DNA from: Candidatus Gottesmanbacteria bacterium RIFCSPLOWO2_01_FULL_49_10
GTDB taxonomy: Bacteria > Patescibacteriota > Microgenomatia > UBA10105 > UBA927
Direction: 5' to 3'
DNA: 5,340 nucleotides
NCBI GenBank assembly: GCA_001781025.1
Contig: MFJZ01000070.1
Location: 1-5,340 of the forward strand
This document shows, piece after piece, positions 1 to 5,340 of the stretch. Numbering within the stretch: position 1 is the stretch's first letter; the number at the start of each line of letters is the position of its first letter. Both the position numbers and the translations under genes were made by a program. The notes under the pieces were generated by a model. It did not search any database and was not told the DNA's origin. It saw nothing but the letters and a program-made list of their open reading frames with translations.

Positions 1-766
1 GAAGTCCATGGGGCGTGATTTTAACGGGAAGGCGAGCCTTCTTCACATACTTTTCCACAGAGCGCTGGACACTTCTGGCCGTCAATCGCCGCGACTGCCC
101 AGTTTTATCGCCCTCATCCGGTGTCTTTCCCGAATAGCGGATGAACATGGGCTTCCAGTCGTCATCCCGGCTCTTGAGGTAGCGGCTGAGCCACTCGGCA
201 GCCGTGTCTGAGAGAAATACGACGCGCGCACGCCTGCCTTTACCGATGACGCCAAATTCTTTTCGATCGAGATTCACTTGGTCGCGGTTGAGAGCGGTCA
301 ATTCTGACACGCGAAGACCGGTTGAAAAAAGAAGCTCAAGGATCGCCTTGTCTCGAAATCCCTCGGGCGTACTGATCTGGGGCATATTGAGAAGCCGTTC
401 GACGCCCTCACGCTCGAGAAATTTGATACTCCTGCTTTCGGCTTTCCCAAGCTCGACCATCTCCGGCGGGATAGCCTTTATCCCGCGCTTGATGAGGAAC
501 TTGAGAAACGATCGGAGGGCTATGAGATGATAGTTTTGGGTCACGCGCTTCAGGCTTATATCGTGTTCGTCAACGAACCGAGAGAGAAACAGTCGGTATT
601 CCCGTACCTTCTGGGGAGTAATAGTGGCGGGAGAAGGGGATTGGTCGCCCAAAAAAGACAAAAACCGCTCGAGGTAGTGTTTATAGTTTCGGATCGTAAG
701 CCTACTGACGTTGCGTTCAAGCTCGAGATACTCAAGAAAATTTTTCACTAACTGTGGCAGATTCAT
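1..766 (-). CDS. Xer-like tyrosine recombinase, C-terminus cut by window edge
   Basis: This gene encodes a site-specific DNA recombinase of the XerC/XerD type, which cuts and rejoins DNA at short inverted-repeat sites through a catalytic tyrosine. I translated 255 residues from ATG at 766. Residues 1-100 form the helical SAM-like core-binding domain (start MNLPQLVKNFLEYLELERN). The catalytic domain shows STGLRVSEL with Arg152, the beta-hairpin Lys176 in VIGKGRRAR, and TPHGL with His253 at the edge. The HxxR arginine, the last His/Trp and the Tyr lie outside. The R152-K176 distance equals that of E. coli XerD (R148-K172). K176-H253 is 77 residues against 72 in XerD, so the integron-integrase insertion seems absent from the part visible here. 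About 40-50 residues are missing. No Shine-Dalgarno sequence precedes the ATG. It could be the chromosomal Xer or a mobile-element integrase. Confidence 0.93.
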   Translation of the reverse strand, partial: MNLPQLVKNFLEYLELERNVSRLTIRNYKHYLERFLSFLGDQSPSPATITPQKVREYRLFLSRFVDEHDISLKRVTQNYHLIALRSFLKFLIKRGIKAIPPEMVELGKAESRSIKFLEREGVERLLNMPQISTPEGFRDKAILELLFSTGLRVSELTALNRDQVNLDRKEFGVIGKGRRARVVFLSDTAAEWLSRYLKSRDDDWKPMFIRYSGKTPDEGDKTGQSRRLTARSVQRSVEKYVKKARLPVKITPHGL

Positions 767-773
767 AAAGAAG

Positions 774-804
774 GTTTTACGACGTCTATAAACCGTTGTA
801 AAAC
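774..804. repeat. Site A: 31-bp dif-like inverted repeat at the recombinase start
   Basis: On the plus strand the left arm GTTTTACGACG and the right arm CGTTGTAAAAC are 11 bp each and complementary at 10 of 11 positions, around a 9-bp AT-rich centre TCTATAAAC. Two 11-bp arms around a short centre is the known layout of Xer/dif core sites (E. coli dif has a 6-bp centre). The right arm shares a TGT-AAA core with the XerD arm TTATGTTAAAT. The site ends 7 bp before the recombinase ATG. Single-recombinase Xer systems such as XerS and XerH also keep their site next to the gene. The one mismatched pair makes the site asymmetric. It could instead be an operator. The palindrome is directly visible; its role is inferred. 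Confidence 0.6.
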
Positions 805-823
805 GATGAGGCTCAAATGTCAA
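795..823 (-). promoter_or_regulatory. Promoter of the recombinase gene
   Basis: Reading the minus strand, a perfect -35 box TTGACA (823-818) is followed by a 17-nt spacer and the -10 box TACAAC (800-795), which matches four of six consensus positions. Transcription would start near 788, giving a leader of roughly 20 nt without a ribosome binding site before the ATG at 766. The -35 lies 8 bp past the stop codon of the upstream membrane-protein gene, so the recombinase has its own promoter. I see no terminator between the two genes, so read-through is also possible. The -10 lies inside palindrome A, so a protein bound there should block RNA polymerase. Confidence 0.7.
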
Positions 824-831
824 TACACTCG

Positions 832-2478
832 TTATCGCACATCGTAAATAACTGTGTCTCTCTGTTTGGCAAATACAGGAAAGTGTTGAACAAAATAGGC
901 GTCATTGACCACCATGCCCTGTCGCTCCCGGTCACCGATCATGACAAAATCAACGCTGTATTTATTTAATAGTTGAGCTGTTAGGGGATCTCCGGCATAG
1001 ATACGCATGATATCGTCTTTTCGATTTTGTATATCATACCCATAGGTCGTCAACCAAAAATCAAGTCCCATGACGACTTGACGGCCCAATACCATGGCCA
1101 CCCAACTCGTTGTTGGTCCGGTCAAAAAAATCGCATTTTTCTCGGTACGTGTACGGATCTGTTTTGTAAAATCTATATCTTCCGTCGAAAAAAGTTTGTA
1201 TTTTTGCTTCTCAAACTGCAATAGGTTCATCACATCAACAAATCCAGAAAATATCGCACAAAGGATAAGTACTGCTACCAGTATCTGAGACAGCAATCGC
1301 TTCGACCACACGGTAGTAAGCAAAAAATGGGCGACCATCCCGGCAGAAAAAAAATACCAATAGAGAAAAAACTTCCGATTGTCCCACATATTGGGTTGAA
1401 ATGTCAGGATGTTACAGGCAACAAACAGAAGCATGAAAGGGATACTAAACACGCGGACAGAGGGCGTTGCGAAAAGGAACGCAACCGGTATGAGGATAGT
1501 CATAACCCCAATGTTATTGAACCAAAACCACACAAGCGATTCCCCTGGCTTATCGGCTATCCAACCAGGGTTGAATCGTATAAATCCCTGACCTCCCCCG
1601 TAGGAAAGGTACCAGAGCTGTGGCAGGGCAAGCGCTGCCATGGGCAATATCCAGAAAAGCCAAATCACGCCTAACCTTCTGTATCGAAAAAACTCAACCG
1701 CCATGATAAAGCACAACACAAGGACGACGACCAAGAATGAGTGGATATGCACAAGCGGCAATATGCCGCAAAGAGCTCCCAATCCGAACAGCTTCCACCA
1801 TGGGCGCGCCATTTGAGGCGACTCAAAAATCCGCCAGAGACTAAAAAGCAAAAACAGCGCAATCGGCGCTCCCAAAAGAAATCCCCGCTGCGGAATAAAC
1901 TCTGCAACGATAAAGTTAAGCCAGGCGATGTGGGCGGATTGAATTTCGGTGAATAAATACAGAGGCGGCGGATGGTACTGGGCAAGCTTTCCGGTAAAAA
2001 AATCGACAAAGAACCAGATAAATCCCAACCCCCCGTTAAAGAAAAAAAGTGCCATGGCAAGGGCTGCTACTAAGCGGCTTTTCCATACCGAAAGATACAG
2101 GATGTAGGAAACCACAACGAGCGCAAAGGACGCCAGAATGCTCGGAAGGACGGTCGCCTGGATAAGCGTCGCACCGGATCTCAGAAGGAGCGCAGAAAGA
2201 AGATCAGCGACAAAATGGTAGCGGAATGGTTCCCCTAGATACAACGGGTGGGACGCAAGGATCAACGACCGATATGCAAAATTAAATATATAGATTATGT
2301 GTACAGACCAATCAGCCCAAACGAATGACGACCCGGTCCAGTATTCTGTACCGTCGTATACGAGCATGTGTACCCAAATGGCCACAAAAAGTACCGACCA
2401 TCCGGCGACCACCGAAATATCAAACACTCGGATACTCCAAAAAACCCGTCGAAAGAAAAAACTCCGCGCGCTATCCAT
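832..2478 (-). CDS. Polytopic GT-C-like membrane protein with C-terminal soluble domain
   Basis: This 548-residue integral membrane protein has about 10-12 hydrophobic segments between residues 22 and 415 and a soluble tail from about 420 to 548. I do not recognise a named family, but the layout suggests a GT-C glycosyltransferase using a lipid-linked sugar on the outer membrane face. The first loop carries acidic and His residues in WADWSVH (Asp56, His60), then GEPFRYHF (82-89), FIPQRGF (194-200), HIHSF (244-248) and QPNMWDNRKF (361-370), which look like conserved functional motifs. The tail ends with YSVDFVMIGDRER (507-519). The start ATG overlaps the stop of the preceding gene by 8 bp (ATGGATAG), indicating translational coupling. 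No separate ribosome binding site is evident. The gene is intact despite an A8 tract at 1347-1354. A non-enzymatic membrane role cannot be excluded. Confidence 0.85.
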   Translation of the reverse strand: MDSARSFFFRRVFWSIRVFDISVVAGWSVLFVAIWVHMLVYDGTEYWTGSSFVWADWSVHIIYIFNFAYRSLILASHPLYLGEPFRYHFVADLLSALLLRSGATLIQATVLPSILASFALVVVSYILYLSVWKSRLVAALAMALFFFNGGLGFIWFFVDFFTGKLAQYHPPPLYLFTEIQSAHIAWLNFIVAEFIPQRGFLLGAPIALFLLFSLWRIFESPQMARPWWKLFGLGALCGILPLVHIHSFLVVVLVLCFIMAVEFFRYRRLGVIWLFWILPMAALALPQLWYLSYGGGQGFIRFNPGWIADKPGESLVWFWFNNIGVMTILIPVAFLFATPSVRVFSIPFMLLFVACNILTFQPNMWDNRKFFLYWYFFSAGMVAHFLLTTVWSKRLLSQILVAVLILCAIFSGFVDVMNLLQFEKQKYKLFSTEDIDFTKQIRTRTEKNAIFLTGPTTSWVAMVLGRQVVMGLDFWLTTYGYDIQNRKDDIMRIYAGDPLTAQLLNKYSVDFVMIGDRERQGMVVNDAYFVQHFPVFAKQRDTVIYDVR

Positions 2479-3718
2479 GGCGAAATGGACTCAACGGTCC
2501 TAACGCTCCGGTCATAAAACGAAACCCGCACCCGGCAACAGCCAACAGAAGCGGCAGCACCGGGAGAAAGTACCGTCCTTCATCAAATACGACATAGGTG
2601 ATAATAACAAGATAAATGGAAAGGAAGATTCCCGTGGTGCGCCGCGACGGAGAAGAATTTTTTCCGGCAGCAACAATCAGTTCGACAAGTGCCCCAATAC
2701 TCCCCATAAGAACAACGAGGACGATTTGCCAGTTGGCGAAGATATGCCGGACTGATGAGGTTATTCTCTGTGGAAATGTTCTCAAGATGTGCGACGGAGT
2801 AAGCTTTCCAAAGTATTCCATATGGTACTTGGTAATCCTCACGCGGTCGAGGATGATGGTGACGGGCGAACGCTCCGGGTAGAAAAAAAAGTTTGGATGG
2901 AGCATGGTAAAAACCAAAAAAAATCCGACGGTGCACACCGCGATCGGGGTAAGCATCACTCGTGCTCCATGAAGCGTACGGACTGATTGCCGAAGTGCTT
3001 CATACACCAAAAAAACGCCAAAAAACATAAGGCCGTTGAGCTTGATACTTGCGATCCCGGCAAGTATCGCGCCAATACAAAAGGGGAACCACACGGAAGT
3101 TTTCTGTTTTTTGGCAAGATACCACTCAGAAACGACAAGGAGCAAGCACTCAAAAAAAAGAAACATGCTGTCTCCCAGGGCATGGGTCGCGATCTCTTGG
3201 ACAATGGGATGGAAAAGGAGGGCGAGGCTTACTCCGAGCGCCAGTACGGGTCGACGGAGGAGGAGTATAAGAAACACGAAAAATAATCCAAGAGACGCTG
3301 ATGCAAAGATGGCCGATACCGTTCGCCCATCACGAAGGAGGTGATACAGGTCGTTTGAGGCAGGAAATACACCCCCCTCAAACTTCTGGAACCGAAAGTA
3401 CGTCTGTGGCGGGAGACCGAGCGTATCAAATTCCGCCTCCGTGTGTCCGAATAAAGAAAGTCCTATGCCGTAAAAAATTTTCGCACCGTTAAAATTTGCA
3501 TATCCCCAGTATTCATTCCAGAGTGGATCTTTGTAGTCGCCCCGGGCGAGTAGGGGAACGATCCCACCCGTCCGAATCCAATACATTTCATCTGCTATAA
3601 ACGATGCGGTGTTGGTCGAAATGCTGCGAAAAAAGCTGAAAAAAGAAATTGCACCAACCACCAAAGTCAGGAAAAATATCCAGGCGCCTGTTGAGGATCG
3701 GGTCGACCGTAAAAACAT
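2471..3718 (-). CDS. PMT/ArnT-type GT-C family glycosyltransferase
   Basis: This 415-residue polytopic membrane protein resembles the dolichyl/undecaprenyl-phosphate sugar transferases (GT39/GT83, PMT_2-like), which move a sugar from a lipid carrier to a lipid or protein outside the cell. Hydrophobic segment 1 (about 12-32) is followed by ADEMYWI with Asp43-Glu44, the position of the catalytic Asp in the first outer loop of the family. Later come HALGDSMFLFFE (179-190), SIKLNG (224-229), HPNFFFYP (274-281) and DEGRYFLPVLPLL (379-391), matching the usual closing 'RYxLPxxP' region. I count about 9-10 membrane segments. The length is short for the family, which often has a soluble C-terminal part that is absent here. 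It is the first gene of a two-gene operon. The ATG at 3718 has AGGA 7 nt upstream. The substrate cannot be told from sequence. Confidence 0.85.
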   Translation of the reverse strand: MFLRSTRSSTGAWIFFLTLVVGAISFFSFFRSISTNTASFIADEMYWIRTGGIVPLLARGDYKDPLWNEYWGYANFNGAKIFYGIGLSLFGHTEAEFDTLGLPPQTYFRFQKFEGGVFPASNDLYHLLRDGRTVSAIFASASLGLFFVFLILLLRRPVLALGVSLALLFHPIVQEIATHALGDSMFLFFECLLLVVSEWYLAKKQKTSVWFPFCIGAILAGIASIKLNGLMFFGVFLVYEALRQSVRTLHGARVMLTPIAVCTVGFFLVFTMLHPNFFFYPERSPVTIILDRVRITKYHMEYFGKLTPSHILRTFPQRITSSVRHIFANWQIVLVVLMGSIGALVELIVAAGKNSSPSRRTTGIFLSIYLVIITYVVFDEGRYFLPVLPLLLAVAGCGFRFMTGALGPLSPFRHG

Positions 3719-3725
3719 ACGTACA

Positions 3726-3738
3726 TCCTATCATACCA
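3726..3738 (-). promoter_or_regulatory. Extended -10 promoter or ribosome binding site of the GT operon
   Basis: On the minus strand an extended -10 element TGGTATGAT (3738-3730) sits directly before AGGA (3729-3726), which lies 7 nt from the ATG at 3718. If the -10 is used, transcription starts near 3723 and the AGGA would not be in the mRNA, leaving a leader of about five bases. If AGGA is the ribosome binding site, the promoter must lie further upstream, under the divergent gene's promoter. I see no strong -35 box at 17-bp spacing. Both readings are possible, and the sequence alone does not decide. Confidence 0.45.
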
Positions 3739-3769
3739 GAACAAAAATGTGCGACGTCATTACTTCATG

Positions 3770-3775
3770 TATAAT
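3770..3775 (+). promoter_or_regulatory. Consensus -10 box for a leaderless TIM-barrel transcript
   Basis: A perfect TATAAT lies 8 bp before the ATG at 3784, so transcription would begin at or next to the start codon and produce a leaderless mRNA. No Shine-Dalgarno sequence is present upstream, which agrees with this. The hexamer at 17-bp spacing (ATGTGC) is a poor -35. This element also argues for ATG 3784 over the in-frame TTG at 3775, because that TTG overlaps the -10 box and would lie outside the transcript. Confidence 0.55.
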
Positions 3776-3783
3776 TGGATTCG

Positions 3784-4704
3784 ATGACCCTCGGTATTAA
3801 AGTCGGTCCGCAAAAACAAAGCTTTATCGATCTTGAGCAAACCAACGCTCCGTTTGCCGAGGTCTGGTTTAACGTTTCACGGGCAGATGACTATACGGAG
3901 CTCTTCACCGAGCTCAAACGCAGGAATATGCAGGTTGGACTCCATTTCTGGGGTGTGTTAAACGACAGCAACTCACCCGGACTTGGATATCCGGACCAGT
4001 CTATCCTTGACAGCTCAACGGATTTAATGAAAAAGACCATTGATATTGCCGCCACAAACAAATTTCAGTACGTGAACATTCATCCCGGTAGCCGCGCGAT
4101 CGTGAAGATAGATTTAGATCGTATGGACTATCCGTACGTTTCTGATCCAATCCCGCTACCACAGGCACAGACGATTTTCCTTGAACATGTCACGAGACTT
4201 GACCGGTATGCCAAGGATCGCGGCGTCGTTTTAACCGTTGAGACTGTCTCGCGGCTTATACCAAAAACCGATTGGTACAACCCCGCGTCGCGCCTCAAGC
4301 CCCTCGACATTTATCAACTCCCGGTCGCGTCTGTACAGGCCGCCGCGGATCACGGCATCGCTATAGCCAATGACTTCGTCCACACAGCAACCGATCCTGC
4401 CTCTGACGATCCGCATGATATCTGGACATACCTCTTAAGCACCACGCAGTTACTTGCCGCTGCAACACGACTTATCCACCTGGGATTTCTGGTTCCGCCA
4501 TACAACGGTACGGATAATCACGACACACTGGATAATCCGGTGCTTGCGACAGATCAGGCATTACCCAATAGACAACAAATGATTGAACTTCTCAAACTTT
4601 TCAAAACCCGGGACGACGTCTGGATCCTGGTCGAACCCAACGGTCGACATACCGAGAACTACTTCTTAGCCCAAAAGATCCTCGCCGAAGCGCTCCAAGA
4701 TTAG
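3784..4704 (+). CDS. Xylose-isomerase-like TIM-barrel protein (sugar isomerase/epimerase type)
   Basis: This 306-residue protein fits the AP-endonuclease-2/xylose-isomerase-like TIM-barrel superfamily, whose members use a divalent metal to isomerise or epimerise sugars and sugar phosphates, or to cut DNA at abasic sites. Numbered from ATG 3784, strands ending in polar residues occur in order: VGLHFWG (His54), YVNIHPGS (His100), VLTVETVSR (Glu153), IANDFVHTA (Asp197, His200), LIHLGF (His232), GTDNHDTL (Asp244, His246) and WILVEPNGR (Glu284). Glu153, Asp197, a later His and Glu284 are the likely metal ligands by analogy with the superfamily. There is no signal peptide or membrane segment, so it is cytoplasmic. 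It is transcribed away from the glycosyltransferase operon. A longer start at TTG 3775 adds only three residues. A sugar-related enzyme seems likelier than endonuclease IV, but the exact reaction is unknown. Confidence 0.8.
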   Translation: MTLGIKVGPQKQSFIDLEQTNAPFAEVWFNVSRADDYTELFTELKRRNMQVGLHFWGVLNDSNSPGLGYPDQSILDSSTDLMKKTIDIAATNKFQYVNIHPGSRAIVKIDLDRMDYPYVSDPIPLPQAQTIFLEHVTRLDRYAKDRGVVLTVETVSRLIPKTDWYNPASRLKPLDIYQLPVASVQAAADHGIAIANDFVHTATDPASDDPHDIWTYLLSTTQLLAAATRLIHLGFLVPPYNGTDNHDTLDNPVLATDQALPNRQQMIELLKLFKTRDDVWILVEPNGRHTENYFLAQKILAEALQD

Positions 4705-4720
4705 CCTCATTTTTGGGGCT
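4703..4720 (+). terminator. Weak hairpin at the end of the TIM-barrel gene
   Basis: AGCCTC and GGGGCT can pair (six pairs including one G-T) around a loop ATTTTT, starting inside the stop codon. It is placed where a terminator would be expected, but no T-run follows the stem, so intrinsic termination would be poor. Confidence 0.25.
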
Positions 4721-4870
4721 CTGTAGTGACCTAGAACAGGTTTTTCAACCATAAGATGTAGTTGGAGTCATCCACGATAGGATGCCCCGGACAACCTAAT
4801 GACATGACGACTATTCATCAAAATAGAGGATGAAATCTTCGGAATGAAAGAACGGAAAAATATTCTTAAA

Positions 4871-4911
4871 GTCCATTTTGCGACTGTCTTCTGAGACGTT
4901 GCAAAATGGAC
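4871..4911. repeat. Site B: 41-nt hairpin sharing the arms of site A
   Basis: The left arm GTCCATTTTGCGAC (4871-4884) pairs with the right arm GTTGCAAAATGGAC (4898-4911) over 14 bp with one G-T pair. After an unpaired T4885, GTCT pairs with AGAC (4894-4897) around the tetraloop TCTG. The core TTTTGCGAC/GTTGCAAAA matches TTTTACGAC/GTTGTAAAA of site A, with the A-T pair replaced by G-C and the G-T pair in the same place and orientation. T-rich left and A-rich right arms are the reverse of an intrinsic terminator. A long imperfect hairpin with an extrahelical base recalls integron attC sites, although no GTTRRRY box is present. The fold is seen; a role as a recombination site is inferred. Confidence 0.7.
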
Positions 4912-4914
4912 GAC

Positions 4915-4951
4915 TACTTTTGCTGACGTGCATGCGCACGTCGCAAAAGTA
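4915..4951. repeat. Site C: second hairpin, 3 nt after site B
   Basis: TACTTTTGC (4915-4923) pairs with GCAAAAGTA (4943-4951) and GACGTGC (4925-4931) with GCACGTC (4936-4942), giving 16 perfect pairs with one bulged T4924 and a loop ATGC. The core TTTTGC-GAC/GTCGCAAAA is the same as in site B, while the bases outside the core differ. B and C are therefore related in the core rather than a simple duplication. Like B, it carries one extra T on the left arm of the plus strand. A lone TGCGAC half-copy follows at 4958-4963. Such a stable tandem pair could also be structured RNA. Confidence 0.7.
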
Positions 4952-5175
4952 TTATTGTGCGACTATACGGATCCTGACACCCCACCTATCCTGTCCAACC
5001 TAAAATCAGCGGTAAATCGTCAAGGACATGCGTATGGTCTGAATCACTACAACCTAGGCCCTCGGGGAAGACAAGCGACCACTCACCCGAAACATACCGA
5101 GAAACCCATTGCAAACGTATGTCTCCCTGTAGTCATCCCTCTTATGCACATAAACGAGTCAGAAGCGAGTCTCCC

Positions 5176-5197
5176 AAAACCCTCTTTCGGGTGTTTT
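5176..5197. terminator. Terminator-like hairpin, possibly bidirectional
   Basis: ACCC (5179-5182) and GGGT (5189-5192) pair around a six-base loop, flanked by AAA on the left and GTTTT on the right, so a short stem with a T-run exists on the plus strand. On the minus strand the stem is followed by GGGTTTT. The stem is short and has a bulged G, so strength is doubtful. No gene inside the window clearly needs it, apart from late termination of the TIM-barrel transcript. Confidence 0.35.
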
Positions 5198-5236
5198 ATC
5201 GCGACATAGATATAGAGCGTTGTTATGCTCCAAAAC
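5193..5236. repeat. Site D: possible degenerate copy of the A/B site
   Basis: GTTTT (5193-5197) and AAAAC (5232-5236) form the ends. GCGAC (5201-5205) and GTTG (5219-5222) form the centre, separated by 13 nt, the same spacing as CGAC to GTTG in site B. Weak further pairing (TA/TA with wobbles) links the two parts, but the arms contain unequal insertions. CGAC left and GTTG right match the orientation of A and B. It may be chance similarity. Confidence 0.25.
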
Positions 5237-5340
5237 AATAACTTCGAGGTCAAAAAGGACATATGGACACCTTCCTATGCACACGGGAAGAAGTGATATT
5301 CAGAGCATATTAATAAGCTAAACAATAACTATTGAAGCTA

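Larger units (their letters stand above)
4705..5340. other. Gene-poor tail with hairpins and no convincing coding sequence
   Basis: About 640 bp without a supportable gene. The longest open frame (plus strand, 4928-5209, 93 codons) begins inside hairpin C, has no ribosome binding site and resembles nothing I know. I found no tRNA or rRNA signature, and every frame reaching the right edge is closed by stops. What is present: the weak hairpin 4703-4720, a small stem CATCC/GGATG at 4769-4784, the two long hairpins B and C (4871-4951), a terminator-like hairpin at 5176-5197 and a degenerate inverted repeat at 5193-5236. A non-coding RNA or a decayed gene cannot be excluded. Confidence 0.6.

Noticed and set aside
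8..751. Three plus-strand frames opposite the recombinase
   Set aside because: They are shadows of the minus-strand recombinase, whose motifs (GLRVSEL, GKGRR, TPHGL) are unmistakable.
1327..1674. Plus-strand 115-codon frame rich in Lys and Arg
   Set aside because: It lies wholly opposite the membrane-protein gene and is the charged antisense image of hydrophobic codons, with no ribosome binding site.
2987..3344. Overlapping plus-strand frames of about 100 codons
   Set aside because: They are antisense shadows of the PMT-type glycosyltransferase.
4898..4911. A canonical integron attC box (GTTRRRY)
   Set aside because: GTTGCAA does not fit the purine requirement at the fifth position, and the complementary RYYYAAC box is absent.
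4871..4951. Hairpins B and C as intrinsic terminators
   Set aside because: The T-rich arms are on the 5' side and A-rich arms on the 3' side, the reverse of a terminator on either strand.
4871..4951. A CRISPR array
   Set aside because: Only two related inverted repeats, 3 nt apart, with no spacers of constant length and no cas genes nearby.
4928..5209. Plus-strand 93-codon frame as a gene
   Set aside because: The start is inside hairpin C, there is no ribosome binding site, the composition has no recognisable domain, and the end runs into the terminator-like and site D region.
5263..5313. 16-codon frame preceded by AGGA
   Set aside because: Too short, with only 3 nt between AGGA and ATG, and it ends before the window edge without any sign of continuing.

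Overview
The window reads as bacterial chromosomal or genomic-island DNA of moderate GC, using the standard code (all reading frames end cleanly, with no sign of UGA recoding). Weak or absent Shine-Dalgarno sequences, near-leaderless divergent promoters and the style of the proteins would fit a Candidate Phyla Radiation (Patescibacteria) genome. That assignment is a guess from style, not a demonstrated match.

Layout. (1) Positions 1-766, minus strand: the first 255 residues of a Xer-like tyrosine recombinase, cut by the left edge just before its HxxR arginine. (2) Positions 774-823: its promoter, with the -10 inside a 31-bp imperfect palindrome (site A) that has the shape of a Xer/dif core site. 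(3) Positions 832-3718, minus strand: two polytopic membrane proteins whose genes overlap by 8 bp, a PMT/ArnT-type GT-C glycosyltransferase followed by a second GT-C-like protein of a family I cannot name. (4) Positions 3719-3783: a compact divergent promoter region. (5) Positions 3784-4704, plus strand: a xylose-isomerase-like TIM-barrel protein (sugar phosphate isomerase/epimerase type). (6) Positions 4705-5340: about 640 bp with no convincing gene, holding two long back-to-back hairpins (sites B and C), a possible degenerate fourth copy (site D) and a terminator-like hairpin.

The main observation is that site A, next to the recombinase start, and the hairpins B and C, 4.1 kb away beyond the last gene, share one consensus: a left half TTTTRCGAC and a right half GTYGYAAAA. 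A and B keep the same asymmetric G/T position and differ by a compensating A-T to G-C change. The geometry (recombinase facing away, simple site at its 5' end, genes, then foldable hairpin sites after the last gene) resembles an integron platform or a dif-flanked (pdif-like) module, but the recombinase looks like plain Xer rather than IntI. I propose that the three genes between A and B/C could be a module moved by this recombinase. No sequence comparison or experiment was available to test this.

Functionally, the two membrane proteins probably work in sugar transfer to lipids or surface polymers on the outer side of the membrane. The TIM-barrel protein may act on a sugar or sugar phosphate, but nothing in the sequence ties it to the same pathway.
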